From Acidimicrobiales bacterium (GTDB lineage: Bacteria; Actinomycetota; Acidimicrobiia; Acidimicrobiales; Aldehydirespiratoraceae), in contig JAJCXX010000054.1 in the NCBI GenBank assembly GCA_029263195.1, positions 1-64,000 on the forward strand: 64,000 nucleotides of DNA. Direction: 5' to 3'. Shown piece by piece: positions 42,976-52,285 of the stretch; positions within the stretch are counted from its first letter, which is position 1; every line of letters starts with the position of its first letter. The translations under genes were made by a program, and so were the position numbers. The notes under the pieces were generated by a model. It saw only the letters and a list, made by a program, of their open reading frames with translations, was not told the DNA's origin and made no database searches.

Positions 42976-44145
42976 ATGCCAGAAGCCGTCATCGTAGATG
43001 TCGTCCGCACCCCCACCGGCAAACGCAACGGGAAACTCAAGGACTGGCATCCGGCCGACCTTGCCGCACACGTCCTCAAGGCTCTGGCCGAGCGAAACAG
43101 TCTCGACCCAGCCGATGTCGACGATGTCATCACCGGTTGCGTGATGCAGGTCGGGCCACAATCGCTCAACATCGGCCGCAACGCCGTCCTCGCCGCCGGT
43201 TGGCCCGAGTCGGTGCCCGCCACCACCGTCGACCGGCAATGCGGATCCAGCCAGCAAGCGATCCACTTCGCGGCCCAAGGAGTGATGGCCGACGCCTACG
43301 ACGTCGTGATCGCCCTCGGGGTCGAGTCGATGACCAACGTTCCGATGGGGGCGAGCGTGGTGCATGGAATGGACTTCCCGTTCCCTCAGGCCATGCAGGA
43401 CCGCTACGCCGAGACCGGGCTACCTCCCCAAGGCATCGGCGCAGACATGATCGCCGACGAGTGGGGCATCACCCGAGAAGATCTCGATGCCTTCAGCGCC
43501 GAAAGCCAGCGTCGCGCCGAACAGGCCACCGTCGAAGGCCGCTTCGAGAACGAGATCGTGCCGGTGCCGGTGGAGATCGACGGCGAAACCGAGATGCTCA
43601 CCAAGGACGAGGGAATTCGCCCCGGCACCACCGCTGATGTCCTGGCCGGACTCAAGCCGGCATTCCAAGAGGACGGTCGTATCACCGCCGGCAACTCCTC
43701 GCAGATCGCCGATGGTGCGGCAGCGCTCCTGATAATGAGTGCCGAGAAGGCCGCCGAACTCGGACTGAAGCCGCGGGCGCGATTCCACGCCTTCTCGGTG
43801 GTCGGAGCCGACCCCGTCACCATGCTCAAGGGTCCGATCCCCGCCACGGCAAAGGTGCTCGACAAGGGCAACCTCGGAGTCGACGACATTGATTTGTTCG
43901 AAGTCAACGAGGCCTTCTCATCGGTGGTGCTCGCCTGGCAGAAGGAAACCGGCGCCGACCTCTCCAAGGTCAACGTCAATGGTGGGGCCGTAGCGCTGGG
44001 ACATCCTCTCGGGTGCTCCGGAGCGAAGCTGATGACCACTCTTGTCAACGAACTCGAACGAACCGGCGGTCGCTACGGTCTCCAGGCCATATGCGAAGGC
44101 GGCGGTATGGCCAACGCAACAATCATCGAAAGGATCGATTCCTGA
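42976..44145 (+). CDS. Acetyl-CoA acyltransferase (thiolase)
   Basis: 389 residues. Active-site Cys89 in DRQCGSSQ, His in NGGAVALGHPLGCSG, second Cys in CEGGGMANA; together the full thiolase triad. It can cleave 3-ketoacyl-CoA or condense acetyl-CoA; with the SDR and crotonase genes downstream, degradation is more likely. The stop shares a base with the next start (TGATG). Confidence 0.95.
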   Translation: MPEAVIVDVVRTPTGKRNGKLKDWHPADLAAHVLKALAERNSLDPADVDDVITGCVMQVGPQSLNIGRNAVLAAGWPESVPATTVDRQCGSSQQAIHFAAQGVMADAYDVVIALGVESMTNVPMGASVVHGMDFPFPQAMQDRYAETGLPPQGIGADMIADEWGITREDLDAFSAESQRRAEQATVEGRFENEIVPVPVEIDGETEMLTKDEGIRPGTTADVLAGLKPAFQEDGRITAGNSSQIADGAAALLIMSAEKAAELGLKPRARFHAFSVVGADPVTMLKGPIPATAKVLDKGNLGVDDIDLFEVNEAFSSVVLAWQKETGADLSKVNVNGGAVALGHPLGCSGAKLMTTLVNELERTGGRYGLQAICEGGGMANATIIERIDS

Positions 44146-44924
44146 TGCCACGTATGAACCTCGAGGGCAGTTCCTCCATAGTCACCGGTGGTGCCTCCGG
44201 AATCGGCGAGGCGAGCGCACGTCAGCTCGCGGCCGCCGGTTCGCGAGTGGTGGTCGCCGACCTGAACGAAGAGAGAGGTCAAGCAGTCGCCTCCGATCTC
44301 GGAGGCCTGTTCGTGAAGTGCGATGTCTCGTCAACCGAGGATGCCGACGCCGCCGTCGCCGCCGCGTCGGAGATGGGCCCACTGCGTGCGCTCGTCAACT
44401 CGGCCGGAATCGGATTCGCGGGCCGAACCATCGACCGCAACAACGTACCCATGGATCTCGACCGGTTCTCGTTCGTGTTGAAGGTCAACCTGATCGGGAC
44501 GTTCAACATGCTCAGCCGTTCGGCGGCAGCCATGGCCCAGACCGAACCTGTCGACGACGACGGAAGTCGTGGGGCCATCGTCAATATGGCTTCGGCCGCG
44601 GCATTCGACGGCCAGATCGGGCAGTGCGCCTATTCGGCATCCAAGGGTGGCGTGGTGGGAATGACCTTGCCAATCGCCCGCGACCTCAGTGCCGTTGGAG
44701 TCCGAGTCAACACGATCGCTCCTGGCCTGATCGACACGCCGATTTACGGCGAGGGCGAGGCCTCCGAAGCGTTCAAGACCCACCTGGGGCAGTCAGTATT
44801 GTTCCCGAAGCGACTCGGCACCGGTGAGGAACTCGCCTTCGCCGTAATGGAGTGCATCACCAATCCGTATCTCAACGCCGAAACGATTCGTCTCGACGGT
44901 GGCATCCGGATGCCCCCCAAGTAG
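44145..44924 (+). CDS. SDR-family 3-hydroxyacyl-CoA dehydrogenase
   Basis: 259 residues, classical SDR: TGGASGIGEASARQLA cofactor motif, NSAG in ALVNSAGIGFAG, catalytic Ser in NMASAAAFDG and YSASKGG (Tyr/Lys). The insertion after NSAG with DRNNVPMDLDRFSFVLKVNLIGTF and the GLIDTPIYGE loop resemble HSD10-type 3-hydroxyacyl-CoA dehydrogenases. It is translationally coupled to the thiolase. Confidence 0.9.
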   Translation: MPRMNLEGSSSIVTGGASGIGEASARQLAAAGSRVVVADLNEERGQAVASDLGGLFVKCDVSSTEDADAAVAAASEMGPLRALVNSAGIGFAGRTIDRNNVPMDLDRFSFVLKVNLIGTFNMLSRSAAAMAQTEPVDDDGSRGAIVNMASAAAFDGQIGQCAYSASKGGVVGMTLPIARDLSAVGVRVNTIAPGLIDTPIYGEGEASEAFKTHLGQSVLFPKRLGTGEELAFAVMECITNPYLNAETIRLDGGIRMPPK

Positions 44925-44952
44925 CCGCATCCACTCAGAGCAGGAGAAGCAC

Positions 44953-45720
44953 ATGAGCGACGAAACAACCGAAGAGGCCGTTCTCACCGAGCGTCGAGGG
45001 CGCGTCCTGGTCATCACACTCAACCGGCCCGACCAGATGAACGCCATCAACGGCGCTCTGTCGACTGGTCTGTGGGCGGCAGTGCAGGAACTCGACACCG
45101 ATCCCGACCTCACGGCCGGAGTGCTAACTGGCAACGGCCGAGGATTCTGTTCGGGCATGGACCTCAAGGCATTTTCGCGAGGCGAGGACATCGGGCCGAT
45201 GTTCGAGTTCGTTCAAGCCGGAGCCCAGAAGCCCCTCATCGGTGCGATCGAAGGATTCGCTCTCGCAGGAGGACTCGAACTTGCGTTGTCGTGCGATCTT
45301 CTCGTAGCCGCCAACGGCGCCAAGCTCGGTATCCCGGAGGTGAAGGTGGGCCTGTTCGCCGCTGGAGGCGGGGTGATCCGGCTCACCAGCCGGGTTGGCT
45401 ACGGCAAGGCCATGGAGATGGCGATCACGGGCGATCCGATCAGCGCCGAGGAGGGCATGAACTTCGGACTCATCAGTCGACTTGCCGAGCCCGGCACGGC
45501 ACTCGAGACGGCGATCGAACTGGCCGAGCGAGTCGCCGGTAACGCTCCTCTGGGAGTTGCGGCCTCCAAGAAGATCGTCCGGTCGAGCGTCGGCGCCACC
45601 GAAGACGAGTTGTGGGCGATCCAGCGACCGCTGCAGATGTCGGTGTTCACATCGAAAGACGCGGCCGAGGGCCCCGCGGCGTTCGCTCAGAAGCGCAAGC
45701 CCGAGTGGTCGGGCACCTGA
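44953..45720 (+). CDS. Enoyl-CoA hydratase/isomerase (crotonase family)
   Basis: 255 residues from ATG 44953 with AGGAGAAG upstream. Crotonase signatures: VLTGNGRGFCSGMDLKAF (oxyanion hole and CoA binding), IEGFALAGGLELALSCDLL (Glu near 115) and GIPEVKVGLFAAGGG; the second acidic residue is at IPE. It completes the MarR-thiolase-SDR-crotonase operon, giving hydration, oxidation and thiolysis of an acyl-CoA. Confidence 0.92.
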   Translation: MSDETTEEAVLTERRGRVLVITLNRPDQMNAINGALSTGLWAAVQELDTDPDLTAGVLTGNGRGFCSGMDLKAFSRGEDIGPMFEFVQAGAQKPLIGAIEGFALAGGLELALSCDLLVAANGAKLGIPEVKVGLFAAGGGVIRLTSRVGYGKAMEMAITGDPISAEEGMNFGLISRLAEPGTALETAIELAERVAGNAPLGVAASKKIVRSSVGATEDELWAIQRPLQMSVFTSKDAAEGPAAFAQKRKPEWSGT

Positions 45721-45736
45721 CCGGCACGAGGCTGCC

Positions 45737-47032
45737 TCAGGCGGCCAGCACCCCGATTCGTTCATAGGCGCCGTCGAGGATGTCGTCGGTGGGTCCGCCG
45801 AGCCAGTCGAGGACCTCGGCATAGATCGAACGTTCATCAACGGTGGTTCGAACATCGCCGTCGGCGAGATCGGTCAGATCAAGGTCACCGTGCACAGCTC
45901 GACCGTTCACGGACGGTCCCATCACGAATTGCACGCCTCCCTGGCCGTGGTCGGTTCCGCCGGAGCCGTTCTCCACGACTCGGCGACCGAACTCGGACGT
46001 GGTCATCAACGTGACCTCGTCGGCGTGTCCGTCGACTTCGATCTGTTCCATGAACGCAGCTATTCCGGCCGAGAGGTCCTCGAGCAGATTGCTCTGACGG
46101 CTCAATTGGTCGGCGTGGGTGTCGTAGCCGTCGAGCCCGATCGTGATCACCTGCGTGCCAAGACCCAGGTCGATGATCCGGGCCGCGGATCGGAACAACA
46201 CCTCGGGACCGCGGCCGGCATCGGAAGTGTCGTCGGAACTGTCGGAGAACACCTGTGAGAGGAGCTCCACCGACTCGACGGTTGTCGGGATCGCCTGTTG
46301 TGCGAGGGCTAGATACGGATCGGCATTGAGCGGCGAGGCGGTCGAGAGAAACGCCTGGATCAGGGCTTCGGAATCGGTACCCGGAGTGGTTTGTAGCTGG
46401 AAGGCCTGCGGTGAACGAATGACGGTGGCAAGGCTCTGCTCGCCGATCAGGGCCGGAGCTCCCCCACCGAGAGCGATCGCCCTCAGCGGATCGGGGTCAC
46501 CGGTGAGGGTGGCGTCGAGCCACCGCCCGAGCCACCCCGTGGTCGATACGGCTTCGGCCACCCCCGACCACCAGGTGTCCATCGACTTGAAATGAGATCT
46601 GCTCTGAAGTGGAATCCCGACACCATCCACCGCAGCCAACGAACCGAGGTTCCACCAGCGACTCAACGGTGCGAGTGATGGGTGCAGAGAGAAGTCGGTG
46701 TCGCCAAGTTCAACGAGCTCGGATTCCGGGATTGCGAGAGTTGGCCGGGCGTCGCGGTAGAGGCCGCTGGCCGGTATCAGCGTGTTGAGGCCGTCGTTGC
46801 CCCCTGCCATCTGCACCAACACGAGCACCCGATTGCCGACCGGGAGGCTGGTGGTGGGCGGCTGTGTCGTGGTGGAGGTCGTCGTCGTTGCGGGCCTCGC
46901 AGTGGTCGAGGTCGGGGTCGATGCCGACTCCTCTACGCTGTCGCGGATCAGAGCGGCCCAGGCCCCTCCACCGACGGCGGTCGCTCCCGCCACCCCTCCA
47001 GCTGCGCCGAGAAACTTCCGTCTGCTCAACAT
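45737..47032 (-). CDS. Tat-exported DUF1501 protein
   Basis: 431 residues. The N-terminus MLSRRKFLGAAGGVAGATA is a twin-arginine signal; a Thr-rich linker follows. The DUF1501 (sulfatase-like alkaline phosphatase superfamily) domain shows VLVQMAGGNDGLNTLIP, SRSHFKSMDTWWSG, TIGLDGYDTHADQ, TTSEFGRRVVENGSGGTDHG; metal-binding Asp, His and Glu are visible. It is paired with the DUF1800 gene upstream (8-base gap), the common arrangement of these exported families. The function is not established. Confidence 0.9.
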   Translation of the reverse strand: MLSRRKFLGAAGGVAGATAVGGGAWAALIRDSVEESASTPTSTTARPATTTTSTTTQPPTTSLPVGNRVLVLVQMAGGNDGLNTLIPASGLYRDARPTLAIPESELVELGDTDFSLHPSLAPLSRWWNLGSLAAVDGVGIPLQSRSHFKSMDTWWSGVAEAVSTTGWLGRWLDATLTGDPDPLRAIALGGGAPALIGEQSLATVIRSPQAFQLQTTPGTDSEALIQAFLSTASPLNADPYLALAQQAIPTTVESVELLSQVFSDSSDDTSDAGRGPEVLFRSAARIIDLGLGTQVITIGLDGYDTHADQLSRQSNLLEDLSAGIAAFMEQIEVDGHADEVTLMTTSEFGRRVVENGSGGTDHGQGGVQFVMGPSVNGRAVHGDLDLTDLADGDVRTTVDERSIYAEVLDWLGGPTDDILDGAYERIGVLAA

Positions 47033-47040
47033 GGCTTCTC

Positions 47041-48309
47041 CTAGGCGATCAGAAGGTCGGGGGATGCGAGGGCCAGCGCCAGACGGCTCTCGCCGGGTCG
47101 AAGCCCGACTGGCTGGGACAGTTCGGAGAGAGCATCGATCGTCGACTGTGAGAAGCCCTCGGGACGAACGAGAAGATCAGCCAGGTCGTCCCATCGGGAT
47201 TCGGCGGCAGCTTGCAGGGTTGGGGCATTCTCGGGAGTCCGAGCGGCGAGCACCCCCGAGGCCGAGAACCGCAGCGCCGTGGTGGACGACGACAGCCACG
47301 CCGCCGCGCCCGGATACCCGGCAACGTTGGGAGGCTGGCCGGGCTGCTGGCCCATGTGTCTCAAGATCGTGACGGCCCGCTCCGGCTCGATGACGGCCCC
47401 GGTGGCCTTCACGGCCTGGATCAGCCAGGGCAGCGGTGCCAACACGATCGGGCTGGATTCTCCCGCAACCCCGGCCTCGAGAATCGCTCGGGCCATCGGC
47501 CGGATCTCCAGCGACTCTGCGGAGAAGAGATCAGCGAGGTCATCGATCACGTCCGACGAGACATCGCCGAGAAAGAAGCGAGCCATCTTGGCAGCGATGA
47601 ACCCCGGGACGGCCGGATGGTCCAGAGCCGCGTCGACGACCGTGTCGACGTCGTGGACCCCCTGTACACCGAGGAAGGTCTGCGGAGTGTCGTCGTGACG
47701 GTTCGGGATGTACTGGACGTTCCATCCGTCGCGGCGCCGCACCACATACCCGGTGAGAGCGATCGCCGCCGCCCTCACATCCTGCTCGGTGTAGTTCCCG
47801 ATGCCGAGCGTGTAGAGCTCCTGGAGTTCGCGCCCGTAGTTCTCATTGGGCGACGTGCCGGTGGAGGTGGCGCCGTCGAGAAACACGAGCATGGCCGCGT
47901 CGACGGTGACCTTGCGGATCAACTCACGGAAGTTGCCCATTGATTCCGTGCGCAGCAGGTCGAGATGTCGGATCATCGTGGGCAGGTCCTTGACCACCGA
48001 GGCCGACACCGCGAAGTGATCGTGCCAGAACCAGCCAAGAGCGTCTTCGAACGGACGCTGAGTCACTGCGAGGTGCTCGAGCCACAACGACAGCGCCTCC
48101 AGGCCTTGCGCCCCCGGATTTTCCTTGTCTTCGACGACCACGAACTCGGCCCAGGGCGACACTGAAGCCGACACACCGTTGAGGTCCGGAGAGATCATCC
48201 CCTCGAGCACACTCGTGGTGCCCTGCGCGGTCAGGTCGTCCAACTCACCCGGGGCCAGGCCCCAGCCGGCTCGGCGAGCCAGCCACGCGACTTCTGATCT
48301 CGTATCCAC
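47041..48309 (-). CDS. DUF1800 domain protein
   Basis: 422 residues: EVAWLARRAGWGLAPGELDDL opening, FWHDHFAVSASVV, SPNENYGRELQELYTLGIG and ALTGYVVRRRDGW are typical of DUF1800. No clear signal peptide is visible, unlike many family members, so export may depend on the DUF1501 partner or the true start may differ. Cotranscribed with the DUF1501 gene. Confidence 0.9.
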   Translation of the reverse strand: MDTRSEVAWLARRAGWGLAPGELDDLTAQGTTSVLEGMISPDLNGVSASVSPWAEFVVVEDKENPGAQGLEALSLWLEHLAVTQRPFEDALGWFWHDHFAVSASVVKDLPTMIRHLDLLRTESMGNFRELIRKVTVDAAMLVFLDGATSTGTSPNENYGRELQELYTLGIGNYTEQDVRAAAIALTGYVVRRRDGWNVQYIPNRHDDTPQTFLGVQGVHDVDTVVDAALDHPAVPGFIAAKMARFFLGDVSSDVIDDLADLFSAESLEIRPMARAILEAGVAGESSPIVLAPLPWLIQAVKATGAVIEPERAVTILRHMGQQPGQPPNVAGYPGAAAWLSSSTTALRFSASGVLAARTPENAPTLQAAAESRWDDLADLLVRPEGFSQSTIDALSELSQPVGLRPGESRLALALASPDLLIA

Positions 48310-48373
48310 GAGAACGATCCTCGCCGACGATTGTGATGAAATCGTTATCGAAGTCGAATTCTTCGACGAAGTG

Positions 48374-49540
48374 TCAGAGCTGGTCGAGAGCCAGCGACAG
48401 GTCGTCGATCAGGTCGGCCTTGGACTCGAGGCCGACACTCAGTCGAACCAGATCCTCCGGAACTTCGAGAGGTGAGCCCGCAGCAGACGCGTGGGTCATG
48501 GCCCCCGGATGTTCGATCAAAGACTCGACCGCACCGAGTGATTCGGCAAGAGTGAACACCTTGGTGGAAGCGGCGAACCGCATCGCGGCGTCGCGTCCTC
48601 CACTCAACCGAAGCGAGACCATTCCACCAAAGCCGGACATCTGTCGTGCCGCCACGTCGTGTCCCGGATGGGTGGGCAATCCCGGCCAGAGCACCTCGAC
48701 CACCCGCGGATGGTCGATCAGCAACTCGACCACGGCCGCGGCGTTGTCGCAATGCCGATCCATCCGCACCGGCAAGGTCTTGAGACCGCGCGTTGTGAGG
48801 AAGTTGTCGAACGGACTTCCGACCGCCCCGACTGCGTTCTGGAGATAAGCGAGCTTGGCCGCCAACTCGTCGTTGTCGAGAGCCAAGAAACCTCCGACCA
48901 CGTCGGAGTGGCCGCCGCAGTACTTCGTGGTGGAGTGAACAACGACATCGGCGCCCAAGCTCAACGGCTGCTGGAGGTAGGGGGTTGCGAACGTGTTGTC
49001 GACAACGAGCAACGCACCAGAGGCATGCGCCACCTCGGCGACCGCTTCTATGTCGATCACCGTCAACAAGGGGTTGGTGGGGGTCTCGGCCCAGACCATC
49101 CGTGTGGATGCGGTCATTGCCGAGGCGAGGGCATCGACATCGGTGAGATCGACCGCAGTCCAGGTGACACCGACGGGAGCCACCACCGCCGACACCAGAC
49201 GGTATGTGCCGCCGTAGGCGTCGTTGCCCAAGATCACGTGGTCGCCCGGCAACAAGGTTCGCAGCAACGTGTCCTCGGCAGCCATGCCCGACGCGAACGC
49301 GAGCCCGTGGGCTGCTCCCTCGAGCGACGAGAGACAGGTCTGCAATGCCGAACGCGTGGGGTTGCCGGTGCGGGAGTATTCGTAACCGCGGTGAACCCCA
49401 ACCTCCTGCTGGGCGAATGTGGTGGCGGGAGAGATCGGCACCACCACCGCACCGCTGACCGGATCGTGAGGCTGACCGGCGTGGATCGCACGCGTCTCAA
49501 ACCCCCACGACTCGAAGTCGGAGAAGACGTCGTCAGCCAC
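48374..49540 (-). CDS. Cystathionine gamma-synthase/lyase family PLP enzyme
   Basis: 388 residues from GTG 49540 (GAAAGGGG upstream; it overlaps the beta-synthase stop by 8 bases). Motifs: ETRAIHAGQPHDPVSGAVVVPI, YEYSRTGNPTR, VDNTFATPYLQQPL and VHSTTKYCGGHSDVVGG with the PLP Lys (about residue 206). Coupling to a cystathionine beta-synthase argues for the lyase direction (reverse transsulfuration, methionine to cysteine), but synthase activity cannot be excluded. Confidence 0.93.
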   Translation of the reverse strand: MADDVFSDFESWGFETRAIHAGQPHDPVSGAVVVPISPATTFAQQEVGVHRGYEYSRTGNPTRSALQTCLSSLEGAAHGLAFASGMAAEDTLLRTLLPGDHVILGNDAYGGTYRLVSAVVAPVGVTWTAVDLTDVDALASAMTASTRMVWAETPTNPLLTVIDIEAVAEVAHASGALLVVDNTFATPYLQQPLSLGADVVVHSTTKYCGGHSDVVGGFLALDNDELAAKLAYLQNAVGAVGSPFDNFLTTRGLKTLPVRMDRHCDNAAAVVELLIDHPRVVEVLWPGLPTHPGHDVAARQMSGFGGMVSLRLSGGRDAAMRFAASTKVFTLAESLGAVESLIEHPGAMTHASAAGSPLEVPEDLVRLSVGLESKADLIDDLSLALDQL

Positions 49541-50906
49541 TTTCTGCCCCTTTCGAGAGGAACGCCAGTACATCGCTGCTGGAAATGACCGACCGGGGAC
49601 GGCCCCCGTCGAGCACGAGCAGAGCCGAATTGGAATCGAGCATCTCCACGGCCAGCGCCACCGACTGCCCGGCGCCGATAGTGGGCAATGGAGGGCTCAT
49701 GATCTGCTCCACAGAGGTGTCGAGCAAATCTTCGTCGCCGAATGCCAGATCCATGAGCCGGAGCTCGCTCACCGATCCCATGACCTCGGCCGCTGCCAGA
49801 GGCATCTCGCCCTTGGCGACCGGTAGCTGTGAGACGCCGTGTTGATGCATCAGTGCCACAGCGTCTCGGGCCGGATCTCCGGGCTGCACGTAGATCAGAT
49901 CAGGTACCTGACCGAATCGACTTCCGACCACGTCGGCTACCACCGGCCCGTCGCAGGTGATGAACCCGAACCCGGCCATCCAACTGTCGTTGAACACCTT
50001 CGACAGGTAGAGGCGGCCGGAGTCGGGCAGCAACACGACCACGAGATCGTCGGGGCCGCAGTCGGCGGCCACATCAAGCGCCGCCTGCACAGCGGTGCCG
50101 CACGAACCCCCGATCAGCAGGCCCTCCTCTTCGGTGACCCTCCGGGCCATAAGGAAGGAATCCCGGTCGGAAACGGCGATGGTGCGGTCGATCACCGTCG
50201 AGTCGTATGTCGACGGGAAGAAGTCCTCGCCGACACCTTCCACGAGGTAGGGGCGACCGCTGCCTCCGGAGTAGACCGACCCCTCGGGATCGGCAGCGAT
50301 GATCTGCACGTCGGGGTTCTGTTCCTTCAGGTACTTTCCTACTCCGCTGATCGAACCACCCGTGCCGGCGCCGGCAACGAAGTGGGTGATTCGGCCGTCG
50401 GTCTGCTCCCATATTTCCGGACCGGTCGTGTCGTAGTGCGACTGGGGGTTGACCGGATTGTGGTACTGACTGGGCTGATAGGAACCCGGGGTCTCCTTCA
50501 CCAACCGCTCTGCCGTCGAGTAGTAGGAATTCGGGTCTTCGGGGGGCACCGCCACGGAGCACACCACCACTTTGGCGCCGTAGGCCCGGAGCAGGTCAAC
50601 CTTCTCGGGTGCGACCTTGTCGGTCATGACGAATATGCACTTGTACCCGCGCTGGGCCGCGACGATCGCCAAGCCCACACCCGTGTTGCCCGAGGTCGGT
50701 TCGATGATCGTTCCACCGGGCAGGAGAAGCCCGTCGCGTTCGGCCGCGTCGATCATGGCGATCGCCGGGCGATCCTTGACACTGCCCCCTGGATTCACCA
50801 TCTCGACCTTGGCGACGACCGGGCAGGGCAAGCCCTCGCCGACCCTCCTGAGCTTGACCATCGGAGTGTTTCCGACAAGGTCGAGAACCGACTCGGCTAT
50901 CTGCAT
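49533..50906 (-). CDS. Cystathionine beta-synthase with C-terminal CBS pair
   Basis: 457 residues from ATG 50906 (GGGAG upstream). The PLP fold has Lys in NPGGSVKDRPA (about 43), the phosphate loop TSGNTGVG, GAGTGGSISGVGKYL and LIGGSCGTAVQAAL; residues about 335-455 are two CBS motifs (ALMHQHGVSQLPVAKG, AVEMLDSNSALLVLDGG) as in eukaryotic CBS regulation. It makes cystathionine from serine and homocysteine and is followed directly by the gamma-lyase. Confidence 0.94.
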   Translation of the reverse strand: MQIAESVLDLVGNTPMVKLRRVGEGLPCPVVAKVEMVNPGGSVKDRPAIAMIDAAERDGLLLPGGTIIEPTSGNTGVGLAIVAAQRGYKCIFVMTDKVAPEKVDLLRAYGAKVVVCSVAVPPEDPNSYYSTAERLVKETPGSYQPSQYHNPVNPQSHYDTTGPEIWEQTDGRITHFVAGAGTGGSISGVGKYLKEQNPDVQIIAADPEGSVYSGGSGRPYLVEGVGEDFFPSTYDSTVIDRTIAVSDRDSFLMARRVTEEEGLLIGGSCGTAVQAALDVAADCGPDDLVVVLLPDSGRLYLSKVFNDSWMAGFGFITCDGPVVADVVGSRFGQVPDLIYVQPGDPARDAVALMHQHGVSQLPVAKGEMPLAAAEVMGSVSELRLMDLAFGDEDLLDTSVEQIMSPPLPTIGAGQSVALAVEMLDSNSALLVLDGGRPRSVISSSDVLAFLSKGAESG

Positions 50907-51048
50907 GGCGACTCCCTGACCGTAGGTGCCCATCATGCCCGAACCACAGCGGCTTCGTGGCATGTCGGACCTGCGGAGTTCGACGCATCGGGGGCCGGGG
51001 GCCTAGCTTCTGACAAGCACCCGAGAACCCGATCGCCTGGACTCCCGC

Positions 51049-52284
51049 ATGCCCCAACAATCTCTCCTGCTCGACGGCCTGCGTGTGATCGAATCGAGCC
51101 TGCTCGGACCGGGTCTGGTCTCCACGTTTCTGGCCGATCTCGGGGCCGATGTCATCAAGGTCGAACCCCCGAACGGCGACTACATCCGGCAGATGACCTG
51201 GCCGATCGTCGAGGGCACCTCGTTGATGCACCTCCACACTCATCGAGGCAAACGCAGCGTCACTCTCGATCTCAAGACCACCGAGGGAGTCGACCTCTAC
51301 AAGCGGCTGGTGGAGCGCTCCGACGTGGTTGTCGAGGCGATGCGTCCCGGCTCTCTGGCGAAACTGGGGCTCGGATACGACGAACTCATCGAGGTCAACC
51401 CACGAATCGTCTTCTGTACGCTCTCGGGCTACGGCGCCACCGGCCCCTACAAGGACATGCCGAGCCACGGCATTGCCTACGACACGTGGGCCGGGATGGT
51501 GCAGCCAACCGTCGCAGATGACGGGTTCTGTCATATCCCACCCGAGATGCCCAATGTCGGTATCAACGTCGGTCCGATGCTCGGGGCCACCGCCATCCTC
51601 GCCGGCGTGGTGCACTCTCGTTCGACCGGTCGGGGCTGCCAGATCGAGCTGGCACAGTCTGATGCTGCGGCATACATGGACTGGTATCGGATAGAGACGG
51701 AGCGGGCCTATCTCCGTCCCGAGGATGAGGTGACCGGCAACGCCAGCGACAACTACGAGCGTCGCCCGGCGGGCCTCGCCGGCATGTGGGAGGGCGTGCG
51801 ATATCAGATCTACGAGGCCAGCGACGGACACGTTCTGTTCATGGCCAGCGAGCAGGCATTCTGGAGAAACTTCTGCGAGGGCGTCGGGAGACTCGACCTG
51901 TTTGAACGGTGGCCCGGATCGAAGTACGCCGATCATGCTCGCGGCAACTACGAGCTACAGGCCGAACTCCGTGACATCTTTCGAGCGCGCAGCCGTCGTG
52001 ACTGGATCGATTTCGGCAACGATCACAACACGCCGATCGCTCCCGTGAACACGCCCGCCACCATCAGCGAGGATCCACAATTCCGTCATCGCATGCCATT
52101 TCATCCGACCGACGCGGTGGGGGCCGAGCAGCTCCCGCTCCCGATCTTCATCAACGGCGACATGCCGCCAACTCCGTCGATGGCACCGACGGTGGGGCAA
52201 CACACCGAACAGGTGCTCTCGGAGGTGCTCGACATCGACGACGCCGAGATCGCGTCGCTGCGCGAGTCAGGAACGTTCGGCTGA
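51049..52284 (+). CDS. CaiB/BaiF (class III) CoA-transferase
   Basis: 411 residues. LLDGLRVIESSLLGPGLVSTFLADLGADVIKVEPPNGDY is the family N-terminus, followed by RGKRSVTLDLKTTEG, RPGSLAKLGLGYDEL, FCTLSGYGATGPYKDMPSHG and IELAQSDAAAYMDW. It moves CoA between acyl-CoA and a free acid. The phosphotransferase gene starts two bases after it. Substrate unknown. Confidence 0.9.
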   Translation: MPQQSLLLDGLRVIESSLLGPGLVSTFLADLGADVIKVEPPNGDYIRQMTWPIVEGTSLMHLHTHRGKRSVTLDLKTTEGVDLYKRLVERSDVVVEAMRPGSLAKLGLGYDELIEVNPRIVFCTLSGYGATGPYKDMPSHGIAYDTWAGMVQPTVADDGFCHIPPEMPNVGINVGPMLGATAILAGVVHSRSTGRGCQIELAQSDAAAYMDWYRIETERAYLRPEDEVTGNASDNYERRPAGLAGMWEGVRYQIYEASDGHVLFMASEQAFWRNFCEGVGRLDLFERWPGSKYADHARGNYELQAELRDIFRARSRRDWIDFGNDHNTPIAPVNTPATISEDPQFRHRMPFHPTDAVGAEQLPLPIFINGDMPPTPSMAPTVGQHTEQVLSEVLDIDDAEIASLRESGTFG

Positions 52285-52285
52285 C

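Noticed and set aside
49839-51521. 560-residue plus-strand open frame over cystathionine beta-synthase
   Set aside because: It runs antisense to one real gene and out of frame through the start of another (CoA-transferase at 51049); no recognisable domain.
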